Numbered from the stretch's first letter, positions 9,953 to 17,461 are shown. The stretch: DNA of 64,000 bases from Pelolinea submarina (GCF_003966975.1 NZ_AP018437.1:2914001-2978000), one strand, 5' to 3'. Notes: generated from the sequence alone by a model not told the origin. A program made the numbers and translations.

Positions 9953-11053
9953 ATGAAAAGCGTAATTGAAGAACTTCAACACCTCACCAGTATTCCAGCC
10001 TTATCGGGCTTGGAAGATAACATGGTTCGAGAAATGAAGAAGCGTTTTGAGCCTTTGGCGGATAGCGTCGAAGTGGATCGCATCGGCAACGTGACAGCGA
10101 CCTTTAGCGGGAAAGACGAAAGCGAACCCAGTTTACTAGTGTTTGCCCACATGGACGAGTTGGGCTTGATGATCAGTAAAATCGACAAGGACGGCTATCT
10201 ACGCTTCAACCGTATCGGTGGCGTGCCCGAGAAGACCCTGATGGGCCAGTATTTCGACGTGCACAGCATCGACGGCAAAAGCTCCGTGGTCGGACAGATC
10301 GGGACCTTCTCGCACCACTTCACACCCCCCGAGTACAAACTGACCGTGCCTACGCACGACAAGATGTATATCGATATCGGTGTGAAATCTGCCGAAGAAG
10401 CCCAAGCACTGGGAATCCGTATCGGCAGCGCTGTCACCTACCATCCGCATTTCCAGCGAATCGGTGAACACCTGGTGAGTAGTAAAACGCTGGATAACCG
10501 GGTGGGCTGCCTGATGCTGATCGCCCTGGCAGAATATCTGCACGAGCACAAACCAGCCGGTACGGTCTACGTAGTGGCCTCCGTGCAGGAAGAGTTCAAC
10601 ATCCGCGGCGTCATGCCAGCTTTCTACCGTCTGGAGCCGGACGCGGCCATCTGTGTGGATATCACACCCGCCTGCGATACACCCGAACTTTACGGCAAGT
10701 ACGAAATGTTCCTGAATAAGGGCCCGGCCGTGACGCAAATGAACTTCCACGGGCGCGGCACGCTGGCCGGGTTGATTCCCAGCCCGCAGTTACGATTGTT
10801 CCTAGAAAATACATTGGACGGGATGGGCATCCCCTGGCAGCGCGACATCGCCCTGGGTGTCATCACCGATGACGCTTTCACGCTGATGTCCGGCACGCAG
10901 GGTACTGCCATGGCCCATCTTTCCATACCGATGCGCTATTCGCATTCTCCCATTGAAACATGCGACCTCCGCGATGTTGAAGCGGGTATTATGGCATTAG
11001 ACACCATCGTCAGCAAATTCGACCACAATCTGGATTTGCGTCGAGGCGTATAA
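9953..11053 (+). CDS. M42-family metallopeptidase / SgcX-FrvX-like protein
   Basis: 366 residues, M42 (glutamyl aminopeptidase/endoglucanase-annotated) family with two metal ions. Metal and catalytic residues appear in order: FAHMDELGLM (His, Asp), LDNRVG (Asp), VQEEFNIRG (Glu-Glu), AICVDIT (Asp) and a C-terminal RYSHSPIE (His). ATG 9953 with GGAAGGA upstream is chosen over a TTG 15 bases earlier. PTS operons such as sgc and frv contain a member of this family whose real substrate is not established; it may remove an aminoacyl or glycosyl group rather than act in protein turnover. Confidence 0.88.
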   Translation: MKSVIEELQHLTSIPALSGLEDNMVREMKKRFEPLADSVEVDRIGNVTATFSGKDESEPSLLVFAHMDELGLMISKIDKDGYLRFNRIGGVPEKTLMGQYFDVHSIDGKSSVVGQIGTFSHHFTPPEYKLTVPTHDKMYIDIGVKSAEEAQALGIRIGSAVTYHPHFQRIGEHLVSSKTLDNRVGCLMLIALAEYLHEHKPAGTVYVVASVQEEFNIRGVMPAFYRLEPDAAICVDITPACDTPELYGKYEMFLNKGPAVTQMNFHGRGTLAGLIPSPQLRLFLENTLDGMGIPWQRDIALGVITDDAFTLMSGTQGTAMAHLSIPMRYSHSPIETCDLRDVEAGIMALDTIVSKFDHNLDLRRGV

Positions 11054-11085
11054 TCAAATTCACTTTATTATTGGAGCTTAATGAA

Positions 11086-11904
11086 ATGACCTACTGGACA
11101 AAAGAAATTTTTAATACCAAGAAACCGATCATCGCGATGTGCCATCTGCAAGCCATGCCAGGCGATCCGGGTTATGACAAAGCGGGGGGAATGAAGAAAG
11201 TCATCGAAGGCGCCCGCAAAGAACTGCACGCCCTACAGGATGGCGGCGTGGATGGCGTTATGTTCTCGAACGAATTCAGCCTGCCCTACCTGCTGAAGGT
11301 CAAAACCGAGACAACCGCGGCCATGGCCCGCATCATCGGCGAGCTGATGAGCGAGATCAGCGTGCCTTACGGCGTGAACGTGTTGTGGGATCCATATGCC
11401 TCCCTTGATTTGGCAGCCGCAGTAGACGGCAAGTTCGTGCGTGAGATCTTCTCGGGCGTTTATGCCAGTGATTTCGGCCTGTGGAACACCAATTGCGGCG
11501 AAGTCGTCCGCCATCAGCACGCCATCGGCGCGGAAAACGTCAAGCTGCTCTTCAACATCGTCCCCGAAGCTGCCCGTTACCTGGCCGACCGCGATGTGGC
11601 CGAAATTGCCCGCTCCACGGTATTCAATCACCTACCCGACGCGCTGTGCGTCTCTGGCTTGACAGCCGGCACCGTAACCGACGCGGATGTTCTAAAGCGT
11701 GTCAAAGGCGCAGTACCTAATACTGTCGTATTCGCCAACACCGGTGTACGTCTTGAAAACATTGAAGAACAATTGACCATTGCCGACGGCGCGGTGGTTG
11801 CCACCACCTTCAAATATGACGGTATTTTCCAGAATAATGTGGACGTCAACCGCGTGAAAACCTTTATGACCAAAGTCAAAGACTTCCGCAAGAATTTCGA
11901 GTAA
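11086..11904 (+). CDS. sgcQ: BtpA/SgcQ family protein
   Basis: 272-residue TIM-barrel-like protein of the BtpA/SgcQ family. Recognisable parts are IIAMCHLQAMPGDPG at the N-terminus, GGVDGVMFSNEF, NVLWDPYASLDLA and NTGVRLENIEEQL near the C-terminus, which resembles a phosphate-binding loop. BtpA is known for stabilising photosystem I in cyanobacteria, but members in PTS operons (SgcQ of E. coli) have no proven reaction. Start ATG 11086 has GGAG 9 bases upstream; a TTG at 11071 overlaps that ribosome-binding site. It sits 5 bases before the epimerase gene, so the two are translationally close. Presence here is the best diagnostic that this operon is sgc-like. Confidence 0.9.
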   Translation: MTYWTKEIFNTKKPIIAMCHLQAMPGDPGYDKAGGMKKVIEGARKELHALQDGGVDGVMFSNEFSLPYLLKVKTETTAAMARIIGELMSEISVPYGVNVLWDPYASLDLAAAVDGKFVREIFSGVYASDFGLWNTNCGEVVRHQHAIGAENVKLLFNIVPEAARYLADRDVAEIARSTVFNHLPDALCVSGLTAGTVTDADVLKRVKGAVPNTVVFANTGVRLENIEEQLTIADGAVVATTFKYDGIFQNNVDVNRVKTFMTKVKDFRKNFE

Positions 11905-11909
11905 ACCAT

Positions 11910-12563
11910 ATGATCAAGATCGCCCCATCTCTGGTCTCAGCGCCGCTGGCATATTTAACAGAAACCGTGAAAGGTCTGGAACAAGCAGGAGCAGATATCC
12001 TGCACTTTGACCTGGAAGACGGCAATTTCGTACCGGTCATGTCGCTGGGAACACAGATCATCAGCGCCGCGCGGCCGCTCAGCAGCCTGCCTTTTGACGT
12101 GCACTTGATGATCAACAACCCCGAATGGATCCTGCCCACGTTGGCAGAGATCGGGGTTGAGATGGTTTCCGTTCACTTTGAAGCCTGCCCTTACCCCCGC
12201 CGTACGTTGGGATTGATCCACCAATACGGGATACGGGCAGGATTAGCCTTCAATCCAAAGACGCCCTTGCCCGATCTGCGTCCTTATTTGCCGTTCCTCT
12301 CATATGTCCTTATCCTGACCACTGAACCGGAAAGCATGAGCTGCACGTACCTACCCAGCGTACTGGACAAAGTAAAGCAAGGCCAACAGCAGCCCGGCCT
12401 GCAGGATATCCTGTGGGAAGTAGACGGGGGCTTTACTGAGGAGAATATCCTTGATGCGTTACGCGTGAACGCGGATATCGTCGTTTCCGGGCGGGGAGTC
12501 TTTCGCGACAATCAGTACGCCAGCAACATTCGCAAAATGAAATCGATTACAGTTAGTAAATAA
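11910..12563 (+). CDS. Ribulose-phosphate 3-epimerase-like protein (SgcE-like)
   Basis: 217-residue RPE-family TIM barrel. Metal and acid/base positions are present: SLVSA start, HFDLEDGNFVP (family normally H-x-D-x-M-D-G-x-F-VP; here Met is Glu), DVHLMI, HFEA and WEVDGGFTEENI (Asp). The retained His/Asp set argues for an active metal-dependent epimerase; the altered HFDLEDG motif and operon position argue for a substrate other than ribulose 5-phosphate. The E. coli sgc operon encodes the same class (SgcE). It follows the BtpA/SgcQ gene by 5 bases and precedes EIIA by 13. Confidence 0.88.
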   Translation: MIKIAPSLVSAPLAYLTETVKGLEQAGADILHFDLEDGNFVPVMSLGTQIISAARPLSSLPFDVHLMINNPEWILPTLAEIGVEMVSVHFEACPYPRRTLGLIHQYGIRAGLAFNPKTPLPDLRPYLPFLSYVLILTTEPESMSCTYLPSVLDKVKQGQQQPGLQDILWEVDGGFTEENILDALRVNADIVVSGRGVFRDNQYASNIRKMKSITVSK

Positions 12564-12576
12564 TACAGGAATTTCA

Positions 12577-13083
12577 ATGTCAAACACAGAAGATACAACC
12601 CTTGCCAACTTTAAGATCGACGAGAAATTGATCCTCGTCAACGAAAGCGCTGATTCACCTGAAGAAATCATCCGTAAATTAGGCACACTTTTATTCGACA
12701 ATGGATTTGTCAAAGACAGCTATACGCAAGCCGTGCTTGACCGGGAAAAGGTCTACCCCACCGGGTTGCAGGCGCGCATGGCCGGTGTGGCCATCCCGCA
12801 TACCGACACGGACCACGTTCTAAAACCGGCGATTGCCATTGCCACCCTGGCCAAACCGATCACTTTCCAGATGATGGCCACCCCCGAAGAAAAGGTCCAG
12901 GTGGAGATCGTCATCATGCTGGCAGTGCATGACGCCAAGTTGGTCATCCCCGTGCTGCGGAAAGTCATATTCATCCTTGAAAATGACGATGCCCTGGTCG
13001 CAATGAAGAACGCAACAACTAAAACAGAAGTTAAAACGGCCATGTTGAAACACATTGAGTCGATGAATAAAAAAGTAAAGTAA
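12577..13083 (+). CDS. PTS EIIA, fructose/mannitol/galactitol type (SgcA-like)
   Basis: 168-residue PTS EIIA type-2 domain protein. The phospho-accepting His is in the conserved AGVAIPHTDTDHV motif, about 75 residues in. It takes phosphate from HPr and passes it to EIIB. AGGA lies 6 bases before the ATG. It is the only stand-alone type-2 EIIA in the window, so it might also serve the second galactitol-type system at 14443-16130, which has EIIB and EIIC but no EIIA. Confidence 0.92.
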   Translation: MSNTEDTTLANFKIDEKLILVNESADSPEEIIRKLGTLLFDNGFVKDSYTQAVLDREKVYPTGLQARMAGVAIPHTDTDHVLKPAIAIATLAKPITFQMMATPEEKVQVEIVIMLAVHDAKLVIPVLRKVIFILENDDALVAMKNATTKTEVKTAMLKHIESMNKKVK

Positions 13084-13141
13084 TTTCCGTATAATCACAA
13101 TATAGAACTTTATATAACATTTATTTGATGAGGTGAGGAAT

Positions 13142-13447
13142 ATGTACAAAGTGAAGATTGTAGTTGTTTGTGGTTCAGGTGTTGCGATGGCTATGCATGC
13201 AGCATACAAGCTTAAGGAAAAGTTGGAAGCTGAAAAACTGAGCGTCCATATCGATGGCAGCGGGAACAATGAACTGCCCGGGCGGATCGCTAATTATGAT
13301 ATCGTGGTCAGCAACGTCCAGGTCACCGTCGAAACCAATAAACCCGTTTTCAATGCCATTCCGTTGATCACCGGTGTGGGTGAGGACGAACTGGTTGAGA
13401 AAATCATCGTAAAGGTCAAAGAAATCCAGGCCGAAAAAAGCGCCTAA
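13142..13447 (+). CDS. PTS EIIB, galactitol/lactose-type P-loop subunit (SgcB-like)
   Basis: 101-residue cytoplasmic EIIB. The phospho-cysteine loop is VVVCGSGVAMAM near the N-terminus, in the place usual for EIIB-GAT proteins. A strong AGGTGAGG lies upstream; ATG 13142 is preferred to the GTG at 13133, which lies within the Shine-Dalgarno region. It is the last gene of the operon, 58 bases after EIIA. A TATAAT at 13090 in that gap has no good -35 and is not called a promoter. Confidence 0.9.
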   Translation: MYKVKIVVVCGSGVAMAMHAAYKLKEKLEAEKLSVHIDGSGNNELPGRIANYDIVVSNVQVTVETNKPVFNAIPLITGVGEDELVEKIIVKVKEIQAEKSA

Positions 13448-13508
13448 TTTAAACCAAAACCACCTGTCATTAGTTGGTTTGTTCTGAGGTTATCAGTTTC
13501 TAGTACCG

Positions 13509-13540
13509 GCCAGCGTCTAAAGATGCTGGCTTTTACTTTC
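13509..13540 (+). terminator. Terminator-like hairpin after the sgc-like operon
   Basis: GCCAGC (13509-13514) pairs with GCTGGC (13525-13530), followed by TTTTACTTT. It lies about 60 bases after the EIIB stop. Confidence 0.65.
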
Positions 13541-14006
13541 AATTACGTCACTTCGCCTTCATCATTGTATTTTCCCCTGCGCTACTTTCTTTTCTTTTGT
13601 AATCGCGAGAAGCTTACCACTTGCTTTCTTGTGACAGGCGACTTTCGCGAAACATTCACTCCGGGGAAGGCGATCTCAGCTCTCTGCTTATATTTGTGTA
13701 ATTTCTCCCTGCATTTCTCGTTCTTTTATTCTCTTTATCTAGCTACTGAGATTGCTTCGTCACTACGTTCCTCGCAATTACATTGATTTATTGTCTCTAT
13801 ATTTGACTTGTTATTACGCTTTCAGGGAGCTAGTCTTCATTGTAAAAGTATAGTTTAACCATTCGCTTTCCATCCGCTATGTGGGTGGCTTTCTGTTTTT
13901 GTCGCTTTGCTCGTTCAATTAACTAAATTTTTAAATAATTACCGCTCCTTGTAAATAACTTTCAGGGAGCGGTTTCTTATGTTTCGCTTTATCTATTATT
14001 ACTAAC
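13541..14006. other. AT-rich convergent intergenic stretch with several terminator-like hairpins
   Basis: No convincing gene. It separates the + strand sgc-like operon from the - strand second PTS. Two more stems are seen: CCATCC/GGGTGG at 13870-13888 followed by CTTTCTGTTTTT, and the perfect ACCGCTCC/GGAGCGGT stem at 13941-13973. CTTTCAGGGAGC occurs twice (about 13829 and 13960), suggesting a duplicated terminator piece. Short open frames here have no ribosome-binding site and a biased composition. Confidence 0.6.
13941..13978 (+). terminator. Intrinsic terminator in convergent region
   Basis: A perfect 8-bp stem, ACCGCTCC (13941-13948) against GGAGCGGT (13966-13973), followed by TTCTTATG. 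It could stop transcripts from either side of the convergent pair. Confidence 0.6.
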
Positions 14007-14372
14007 TTATTCCGCTAATTTCATTAGCTGTTTTTGCCAGCTTTTATCTCGTTCCAGGTAGAATAACAGGTTTTCCTTATTGGTCTTTTTAGGAATCAGG
14101 CTGGTGCCACCAGCTACAAACGGGAATTTGGAGTTTTCCACGATTGCCTTTTCCCAGTCATACTTATTTTTATCAACGGCCTTCTTTACTTTGCCTTTTT
14201 TTATGCGGTCAGACCAATCCTGGGTGATACGCTTATAATTCACATGCGCAAAAGTTAGAAATATGCCGTAGATAAAAACTAATGAATTAATAATAGCGCT
14301 GTTGCGAATATAAAAATTCAGAATTTTTAATCCAATGGGACCTAACGCAAAAGAAATAAAAAGTTTGAGCAT
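14007..14372 (-). CDS. Small membrane protein of unknown function, last gene of the second PTS operon
   Basis: 121 residues, not recognised. The N-terminal half holds two hydrophobic segments (about 3-20 and 28-44). The C-terminal half is basic and soluble (SDRIKKGKVKKAVDKNKYDWEK). ATG is preceded by GAGGAAAATAG, a good ribosome-binding site, which supports it as a real gene. It lies 70 bases after the EIIC gene, separated by a perfect 12-bp hairpin. Conserved co-occurrence with EIIC would point to a permease accessory factor; nothing in the sequence shows a function. Confidence 0.6.
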   Translation of the reverse strand: MLKLFISFALGPIGLKILNFYIRNSAIINSLVFIYGIFLTFAHVNYKRITQDWSDRIKKGKVKKAVDKNKYDWEKAIVENSKFPFVAGGTSLIPKKTNKENLLFYLERDKSWQKQLMKLAE

Positions 14373-14395
14373 CTATTTTCCTCACGGATTAAATC

Positions 14396-14425
14396 AGGAG
14401 TTGTGGCAAGTATGCCACAACTCCT
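14396..14425 (-). promoter_or_regulatory. Intercistronic hairpin after the second EIIC gene
   Basis: Perfect 12-bp inverted repeat (AGGAGTTGTGGC / GCCACAACTCCT) with a 6-base loop. On the - strand, where the flanking genes are read, there is no T-run, so it looks like a stabiliser or attenuator. On the + strand it is followed by TTTTGTTTT and could also stop transcripts arriving from the sgc-like operon. Confidence 0.65.
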
Positions 14426-14442
14426 TTTGTTTTACCAATAAA

Positions 14443-15828
14443 TTACTTTTTCTCAGGAACAGCTACATCCGCCAACAACTTCTCTCCCAAGGGGAATTTC
14501 TTGGCTAAGAAGTATTGACCTACCAAAAGGACTGCGCTGATCAACAAAGCGATCACTACAGGGTTCTGGAAAACGTAGTAGAAGATGTACGAATGCGGGA
14601 TGGCTGCATCGCTCATAACCGTGTAGAGTGAATATCCGGCAGGAACTTCCAACGTTCCAGCGGTCACGATCATGTCTGTCACAGCCGGAGCCAGCAAAGT
14701 GGTGAAGATCATACCAATACCCATGACAATGGCGCCCAGAATAACAGTCAGCAGAACGTCGCCGGCCACTAAGGGGGCCAACATGGCGGTCACGAATACG
14801 CCATCGGCCAAATCAATGAAAGGCAGCGTGCGGTTGCCCAAGGGGGCTAACAGCAGTGCCATACCGATCTCAACGGGAACCATCAGCAAACCGGAAGCGA
14901 TAACTGCCGGGCTGCCGATCAAAACTGCGGAGTCCAAACCAATATTGAAGCTGCGGCCCTGGGTTCTCTTGGCCATGAATTTGCGAGCGGCTTCGGCTAC
15001 AGGTGTGAGACCTTCCATCAGGATTGCAACCATGCGCGGGATCAGCATCATAACAGCGGCTACGTTGACACCGGTCAGGATAATGTCCGCGATTGCTTCG
15101 CGTGCGAAGGCGGCCAGGATGACACCGATGAAGAAACCCAGGAAAATGGGTTCGCCCAGGATGCCCAAGCGTTTGCGCAGGGTGTCGGGATCCAAATGCA
15201 TGTTGCGCAGGAAAGGAACCTTGTTCAGCAGCCAGGCGAATGGTACAGCCAACAGCATATAACCGGCTGACTGAAGGTGCGGGAAGGAAATACCGGGTAG
15301 TTTGAAGTAGCGCTGGATCAACGGCGCGGACCAGTCGGCCAGGAAAAGCGCCATGACAACATTGATCGCGGCAGCCACCAAGCCCAAACCAAAGCTACCG
15401 GTGACATAGGCAACAATGGCACCGATGAAGGCTTGGTGCCAGAAGTTCCAGATATCCACATCCAACGTTTGGGTCAAGCCCAGCAAAATCAAAATGATAT
15501 TGAGGACAATTCCCAACGGGATAATCGCATTGCCAACCGCTGTGTTAAATGCCAGGGCTGAAGCAGCCGGCCAACCGATGTCAATGACATCCAAACCGGT
15601 ACCGGTGTTTTCCGCGAATGCTGACCCGATGGTGGACATCTTTTCACCCAACAAACCTACAGTCAGGTTAATTCCAATAAATGCAATCGCCAGAGTCAAG
15701 CCACTGCGAACGGCATGGGTAAATTTCATTCCCAGGATCAAGCCAAGCAGGGCAATAACGATGGGTAATACAATCAATGAACCAAGATTGTTTAGTAATT
15801 GTCCAATTGAAGCAAGAATTGATTCCAT
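14443..15828 (-). CDS. PTS galactitol-type transporter subunit EIIC (second copy)
   Basis: 461-residue EIIC-GAT membrane permease, paralogous to the one at 6764. Shared landmarks: GLTLAIAFIGIN, LDVDIWNFWHQAF, LGEPIFLGFFIG, and GRSFNIGLDSAVLIGSP. The C-terminus is about 35 residues longer and ends in a further hydrophobic stretch plus a charged tail (KKFPLGEKLLADV). Its EIIB partner lies 17 bases upstream. Substrate unknown; no dehydrogenase or epimerase is attached to this second cluster, so the sugar may be metabolised by enzymes of the convergent operon or elsewhere. Confidence 0.92.
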   Translation of the reverse strand: MESILASIGQLLNNLGSLIVLPIVIALLGLILGMKFTHAVRSGLTLAIAFIGINLTVGLLGEKMSTIGSAFAENTGTGLDVIDIGWPAASALAFNTAVGNAIIPLGIVLNIILILLGLTQTLDVDIWNFWHQAFIGAIVAYVTGSFGLGLVAAAINVVMALFLADWSAPLIQRYFKLPGISFPHLQSAGYMLLAVPFAWLLNKVPFLRNMHLDPDTLRKRLGILGEPIFLGFFIGVILAAFAREAIADIILTGVNVAAVMMLIPRMVAILMEGLTPVAEAARKFMAKRTQGRSFNIGLDSAVLIGSPAVIASGLLMVPVEIGMALLLAPLGNRTLPFIDLADGVFVTAMLAPLVAGDVLLTVILGAIVMGIGMIFTTLLAPAVTDMIVTAGTLEVPAGYSLYTVMSDAAIPHSYIFYYVFQNPVVIALLISAVLLVGQYFLAKKFPLGEKLLADVAVPEKK

Positions 15829-15845
15829 CTTATCTCCTATCTGTA

Positions 15846-16130
15846 TTATTCTTTCAGGACCTTTTCCAGTTCTTCGAAGACTTGGTCTTCTCCAATACCG
15901 GTTAATAATGGCAGGCCGCTGATAACTTTAAATTGTTCTTCGACTTCCGGAGGTATCTGCGTGGTAGCGACAATCACATCCGCCGTAATACGGTCGGGGA
16001 ACATTTCAGCCACACGGTATTGGTGAAGCTCAGCTTCAATACCTTTTTGTTCCAAGAAGTCTTCAATTTTTACTCGCAACATTGTTGACGTAGCAATACC
16101 TGTTGCACATACCAAATAAATAATTTTCAT
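15846..16130 (-). CDS. PTS EIIB, galactitol type (second copy)
   Basis: 94-residue EIIB with phospho-cysteine loop YLVCATGIATSTM at residues 5-17, the classic C-x-T-G-x-A-T-S signature of EIIB-GAT. GGAGAG lies 9 bases before the ATG. It forms an operon with the downstream EIIC and, 69 bases upstream, the DeoR-type regulator. No EIIA gene is found on this strand in the cluster. Confidence 0.92.
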   Translation of the reverse strand: MKIIYLVCATGIATSTMLRVKIEDFLEQKGIEAELHQYRVAEMFPDRITADVIVATTQIPPEVEEQFKVISGLPLLTGIGEDQVFEELEKVLKE

Positions 16131-16198
16131 ATTTTTTTCTCTCCATGTAACAATAATTTTCTAAAATTTTTTTCTTCTGCCTCCTTTTTTATATGCCG

Positions 16199-16966
16199 CT
16201 AATCAGATACAACATGGATCTCAACATTATTTCTTTTTAGTTCATCCAATAAAGGCTGCGGCGGCTCTTTATCGCAGACAAGATGATTAATTTGATCCAG
16301 TTTGGCAAAGAAAGAAAAAGCTATCTGCTGGAATTTAGAAGCATCCGCCAAAACGATCACTTCCTTTGCGCTCTTAATCATTTCCTTTTTTACCTGTGAA
16401 TCCTGCATCTCGAACTCGGTCAATCCAATCTGGGCATGAATGCCCCCTACTCCTAAGAAGAGCTTATCCACAAATATTTCGCGGAAGGCCAGGTAAGCCA
16501 GATCCCCGATCAATGATTTTTCTCCCTGACGCACAATTCCACCGGAGAGGATTAGGCGGATATTCTTTTCGTCACTTAATAGATTGGCAATATGCAAACT
16601 TGGGGTCAAAATTGTCAGGTTTTGGCGGCCAACCAAATTCATGGCCATCTCTATCGTAGTGGAACCAACATCAATGGCAATGCTATCGCCATCCAGGACC
16701 ATGGAAGCGGCGTATTTTCCGATACGCTGCTTGGCAGTCACATTCTTATTTGCGCGGGAAATGAGGGGCGGTTCAAAACTGCGGCCATAAAAAGCCACCG
16801 CACCTCCATGGATACGACGGACAATACTGATCTTTTCCAACTCAATCAAGTCCCGGCGTACGGTCATCTCTGAGACTTTAAAACTCTCAGCCAGTTCAGA
16901 GATGCTTACAGAACCCCTCTTCTCGATTTGGTCAACTATTTGTGATAAGCGTGAACTTTGGTCCAT
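16199..16966 (-). CDS. DeoR-family transcriptional regulator of the second PTS cluster
   Basis: 255 residues. HTH with ISELAESFKVSEMTVRRDL (about 18-40) followed by IVRRIHGGA; sensor domain with DVGSTTIEMA and LILSGGIVRQGE. It is the first gene of the - strand PTS cluster and probably represses it in the absence of the sugar phosphate. Upstream are a candidate promoter (16986-17014) and two dyads (17041-17078) suited to autoregulation. AGGA lies 10 bases before the ATG. Confidence 0.92.
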   Translation of the reverse strand: MDQSSRLSQIVDQIEKRGSVSISELAESFKVSEMTVRRDLIELEKISIVRRIHGGAVAFYGRSFEPPLISRANKNVTAKQRIGKYAASMVLDGDSIAIDVGSTTIEMAMNLVGRQNLTILTPSLHIANLLSDEKNIRLILSGGIVRQGEKSLIGDLAYLAFREIFVDKLFLGVGGIHAQIGLTEFEMQDSQVKKEMIKSAKEVIVLADASKFQQIAFSFFAKLDQINHLVCDKEPPQPLLDELKRNNVEIHVVSD

Positions 16967-16985
16967 TGTGTTAGTTTCCTAACAT

Positions 16986-17014
16986 ATTTTACATATTTTT
17001 TGTTAACTTTACAA
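16986..17014 (-). promoter_or_regulatory. Candidate promoter of the second PTS cluster
   Basis: Read on the - strand: TTGTAA (17014-17009), 17 bases, TAAAAT (16991-16986). The -10 is exact except at one position. The predicted start is about 13 bases before the DeoR ATG. The surrounding sequence is very A/T-rich. Confidence 0.55.
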
Positions 17015-17040
17015 TATTATTAACACAACTTAACCTTAAA

Positions 17041-17078
17041 ATTTGTATATTCATTTATACAAATCAAATATTCATTTG
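17041..17078. promoter_or_regulatory. Candidate DeoR operator: two tandem dyads
   Basis: ATTTGTATA (17041-17049) and TATACAAAT (17056-17064) form a perfect 9-bp dyad around TTCATT. Next to it CAAAT-ATTC-ATTTG (17065-17078) forms a second one sharing the ATTCATTT core. The position between the regulator and the tRNA genes fits an operator for the DeoR protein encoded at 16199-16966. Confidence 0.55.
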
Positions 17079-17127
17079 TTTTTATGATAATTTTTCAGGA
17101 TGGAAGCACTTAAAAGCATGGAAGAGG

Positions 17128-17155
17128 TTGACAATATGGGAAAATCACATATAAT
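17128..17155 (+). promoter_or_regulatory. Consensus promoter for tRNA-Gly
   Basis: TTGACA (17128-17133), 16-base spacer, TATAAT (17150-17155), 12 bases before the mature tRNA 5' end. Confidence 0.85.
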
Positions 17156-17166
17156 CTTAACTCGCC

Positions 17167-17240
17167 GCGGGCGTAGTTCAATTGGTAGAACGCTTCCTTG
17201 CCAAGGAAGAGGTTTACGGGTTCGAGACCCGTCGCCCGCT
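17167..17240 (+). tRNA. tRNA-Gly (GCC anticodon)
   Basis: Full cloverleaf: acceptor GCGGGCG pairs with CGCCCGC, anticodon stem CTTCC/GGAAG with loop TTGCCAA (anticodon GCC), and T-arm ACGGG-TTCGAGA-CCCGT. The discriminator is T and the CCA tail is not encoded. It has its own consensus promoter and a following terminator. Confidence 0.95.
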
Positions 17241-17260
17241 CTGAAAAAGAATTATGAAGT

Positions 17261-17287
17261 AAAAAATGCCACCCGGCATTTTTTGTT
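17261..17287 (+). terminator. Terminator after tRNA-Gly
   Basis: AAAAAATGCC-ACCC-GGCATTTTTT, a perfect 10-bp stem with a T-run, between the two tRNA genes. Confidence 0.85.
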
Positions 17288-17313
17288 TAAGGCGCCAATC
17301 CCCTGGCAACCAT

Positions 17314-17342
17314 TTGACAAAGGGGTATGCGCCTTTTATAAT
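17314..17342 (+). promoter_or_regulatory. Perfect consensus promoter for tRNA-Cys
   Basis: TTGACA (17314-17319), 17 bases, TATAAT (17337-17342), ending 13 bases before the tRNA. Its first 13 bases (TTGACAAAGGGGT) are identical to the promoter at 31333. Confidence 0.88.
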
Positions 17343-17355
17343 TCTTTCGTTATCC

Positions 17356-17426
17356 GGCGACGTGGCCAAGTGGGAAGGCAAGGGTCTGCAAAACCCTGAT
17401 CACGGGTTCAAATCCCGTCGTCGCCT
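17356..17426 (+). tRNA. tRNA-Cys (GCA anticodon)
   Basis: 71 bases. Acceptor GGCGACG pairs with CGTCGCC, anticodon stem AGGGT/ACCCT with loop CTGCAAA (anticodon GCA), and T-arm with TTCAAAT loop. The discriminator is T as expected for Cys. CCA is not encoded. Confidence 0.95.
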
Positions 17427-17429
17427 CTG

Positions 17430-17461
17430 AAAAAAGACAGGTTGAATGCCTGTCTTTTTTT
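17430..17461 (+). terminator. Terminator after tRNA-Cys
   Basis: AAAAAAGACAGG pairs with CCTGTCTTTTTTT around TTGAATG; strong stem with a T-run. Confidence 0.85.

Noticed and set aside
13090-13095. TATAAT before the EIIB gene as an internal promoter
   Set aside because: No -35 element at acceptable distance and no extended -10.
13523-13786. 87-codon frame in the convergent gap after the sgc-like operon
   Set aside because: No Shine-Dalgarno site, F/S/L-rich translation and terminator stems around it.
17100-17399. 99-codon frame across the tRNA-Gly and tRNA-Cys genes
   Set aside because: Runs through two folded tRNA genes and their promoters.
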